From contig NZ_AVFK01000015.1 in NCBI RefSeq assembly GCF_000936425.1, forward strand, positions 62,001 through 126,000: 64,000 nt of DNA. Reading direction: 5' to 3'. The translations under genes were made by a program, and so were the position numbers. A model generated the notes under the pieces. It was given only the letters and a program-made list of their open reading frames with translations. It was not told the DNA's origin and did not search any database. Of the stretch, positions 62,942 to 64,000 are shown one piece after another. Each line of letters begins with the position of its first letter. Position 1 is the stretch's first letter. Source of the DNA: Skermanella aerolata KACC 11604. GTDB lineage: Bacteria > Pseudomonadota > Alphaproteobacteria > Azospirillales > Azospirillaceae.

Positions 62942-64000
62942 ATGGCCATGGACGACAGCCTGATGGTGGACGGGCTAACCAAGGGCATCCCGCCCGGAAT
63001 CCAGCCGATTCCGCTGAACAGCGTCGGCGGCATGGGATGGAACGTGCTGCGGGAAGACATGACGATGCCGCTTGCGGTCCTCAAGCGATCCGCTCTCGAC
63101 CATAACGGCCGATGGATGGCGCGTTTCCTCGAGGCCACCGGGACCTTGCTGGCTCCCCATGGCAAGACCACGATGAGCCCGGCCCTGTTCGACCGCCAGC
63201 TGGCGGACGGCGCCTGGGGCATCACCCTTGCCACCGTTCAGCAGGTGCGCGTCGCGAGGGCCGGCGGCATCGGCCGCATCGTTCTCGCCAACCAGCTCGT
63301 CGGTCGGCAGGCCATCGGCTATATCGCCGCCGAAATGGCGCGCGATCCCGGTTTCGACTTCTACTGCCTTGTCGACTCGGTCGACGGCGTCCGTCAGCTC
63401 GCCGACCGCCTCCGCACCGATCCGCCCGGCCGGCCGTTCCAGGTGATGGTGGAGGTCGGGGCGATGGGCGGCCGGACCGGCTGCCGGACCGAGGAGGTCG
63501 CATTATCCGTCGCCCGTGCCGTCAAGCAGGCCGAACCGCTGCTGGCGCTGCGCGGCGTCGAAGGCTACGAGGGCATGGTCAGGGGAGACGGGGGAGGAGA
63601 GGGCGACAGGGACGATGCCATCCGCGCCTTCCTCGACCGCATGGTCGGCGTCGCCGCGTCCTGCCTCCGCGAAGACCTGTTCGCCGCCGGACCCGTCATC
63701 CTCAGCGCCGGCGGCTCCGCGTTCTACGACATGGTCGCCGGCCGTCTCGGCACCGCCGGTCTCCCGCGCGAAACCCTGGTCGTGCTTCGCTCCGGCTGCT
63801 ACTTGACCCACGACAGCAAGTCCTACGAGACGATGTTCCAGCAGATCCGCACCCGCATGCCGGAGGTGGACGGCTTCGGCCCCGGTCCCTCGGCGGCGCT
63901 GGAGGTCTGGGCCTATGTGCAGAGCCGGCCCCAGGCCGACAAGGCGATCCTCACCGTCGGCAAGCGCGACATCTCCTACGACGTCGATCTTCCGGTGCCG
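62942..64000 (+). CDS. PLP-dependent D-amino-acid deaminase/D-threonine-aldolase-like enzyme (3' end outside window)
   Basis: The first 353 codons, open at base 64000, start behind GAGGGGAGCCAAAG. The alanine-racemase-like N-terminal barrel has the PLP Lys75 in LLAPHGKTTMSPALF, with GWNVLREDMTMPLAVLK upstream and VEVGAMGGRTGCRT. This is the DSD1/amino-acid deaminase type that converts D-serine or related D-amino acids to keto acids and ammonia. With alr-dadA in the same window, it adds to D-amino-acid catabolism. The metal-binding His/Cys end should lie beyond the window. Confidence 0.85.
   Translation, partial: MAMDDSLMVDGLTKGIPPGIQPIPLNSVGGMGWNVLREDMTMPLAVLKRSALDHNGRWMARFLEATGTLLAPHGKTTMSPALFDRQLADGAWGITLATVQQVRVARAGGIGRIVLANQLVGRQAIGYIAAEMARDPGFDFYCLVDSVDGVRQLADRLRTDPPGRPFQVMVEVGAMGGRTGCRTEEVALSVARAVKQAEPLLALRGVEGYEGMVRGDGGGEGDRDDAIRAFLDRMVGVAASCLREDLFAAGPVILSAGGSAFYDMVAGRLGTAGLPRETLVVLRSGCYLTHDSKSYETMFQQIRTRMPEVDGFGPGPSAALEVWAYVQSRPQADKAILTVGKRDISYDVDLPVP

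Overview
This is a GC-rich chromosomal window, almost fully coding. It most resembles an alphaproteobacterium of the Azospirillum/Skermanella type (Rhodospirillales/Azospirillales). That reading rests on gene content and order: separate purS, purQ and small purL genes followed by bolA and a CGFS glutaredoxin, a DUF1476 ATP-synthase inhibitor (zeta) protein, a class I PHA synthase, a short flagellin, CsbD and several ABC uptake systems. It is inference from families, not a database match. No tRNA, rRNA, CRISPR, insertion sequence or integrase was seen.

Layout. 1-9.3 kb: purine biosynthesis on the minus strand (purB, purC, purS, purQ, purL, then bolA and grxD), with alkA-like and yceI genes lying between purS and purQ, plus an NRDE protein and a zeta inhibitor. 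9.5-15.6 kb: housekeeping and small genes (csbD, receiver/ATPase regulator, class II aldolase, radC, map, sfsA, rhodanese, GFA). 15.6-22.3 kb: a Tat-exported metallo-hydrolase divergent from a penicillin-acylase / M20 amidohydrolase / sodium symporter cluster, which looks like an amide uptake and hydrolysis unit. 22.3-24.4 kb: a decayed nagA relic and AT-rich DNA in front of a secreted beta-helix/RTX protein. 24.4-27.1 kb: katA with a small upstream gene, divergent from oxyR across an operator-like palindrome. 27-35.5 kb: DUF488, pirin, flagellin, a sugar ABC transporter, a REP-like palindrome pair, aldo/keto reductase, a tiny lipoprotein and a methyltransferase. 35.5-39.8 kb: alr-dadA facing a TyrR-like sigma-54 activator, with a -24/-12 promoter and two TyrR-box-like sites between them. 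39.8-48.9 kb: terC and a minus-strand run of KDG-kinase-like, FAH-type hydratase, dipeptide-type ABC transporter and an Asp/Glu/hydantoin-racemase-like protein. 49-52.6 kb: a metallo-hydrolase, a YbjN-like protein and two divergent LuxR-type response regulators, one without a phosphoacceptor Asp. 52.6-57.5 kb: phaC, a tiny acidic protein, a PhaC-like serine hydrolase and a lone NMT1-type binding protein. 57.5-62 kb: an AT-rich gap followed by a three-gene membrane dehydrogenase (cytochrome c, small subunit, GMC flavoprotein). 62-64 kb: an orphan protein and the start of a PLP-dependent D-amino-acid deaminase/aldolase that runs off the end.

The best candidates for something not yet described are the sigma-54/TyrR-like control of D-alanine catabolism, the dehydrogenase with a large single-haem cytochrome subunit, the peptide-ABC operon carrying a racemase homologue without either catalytic cysteine, and the nagA relic whose frameshift sits inside a perfect 22-bp inverted repeat.
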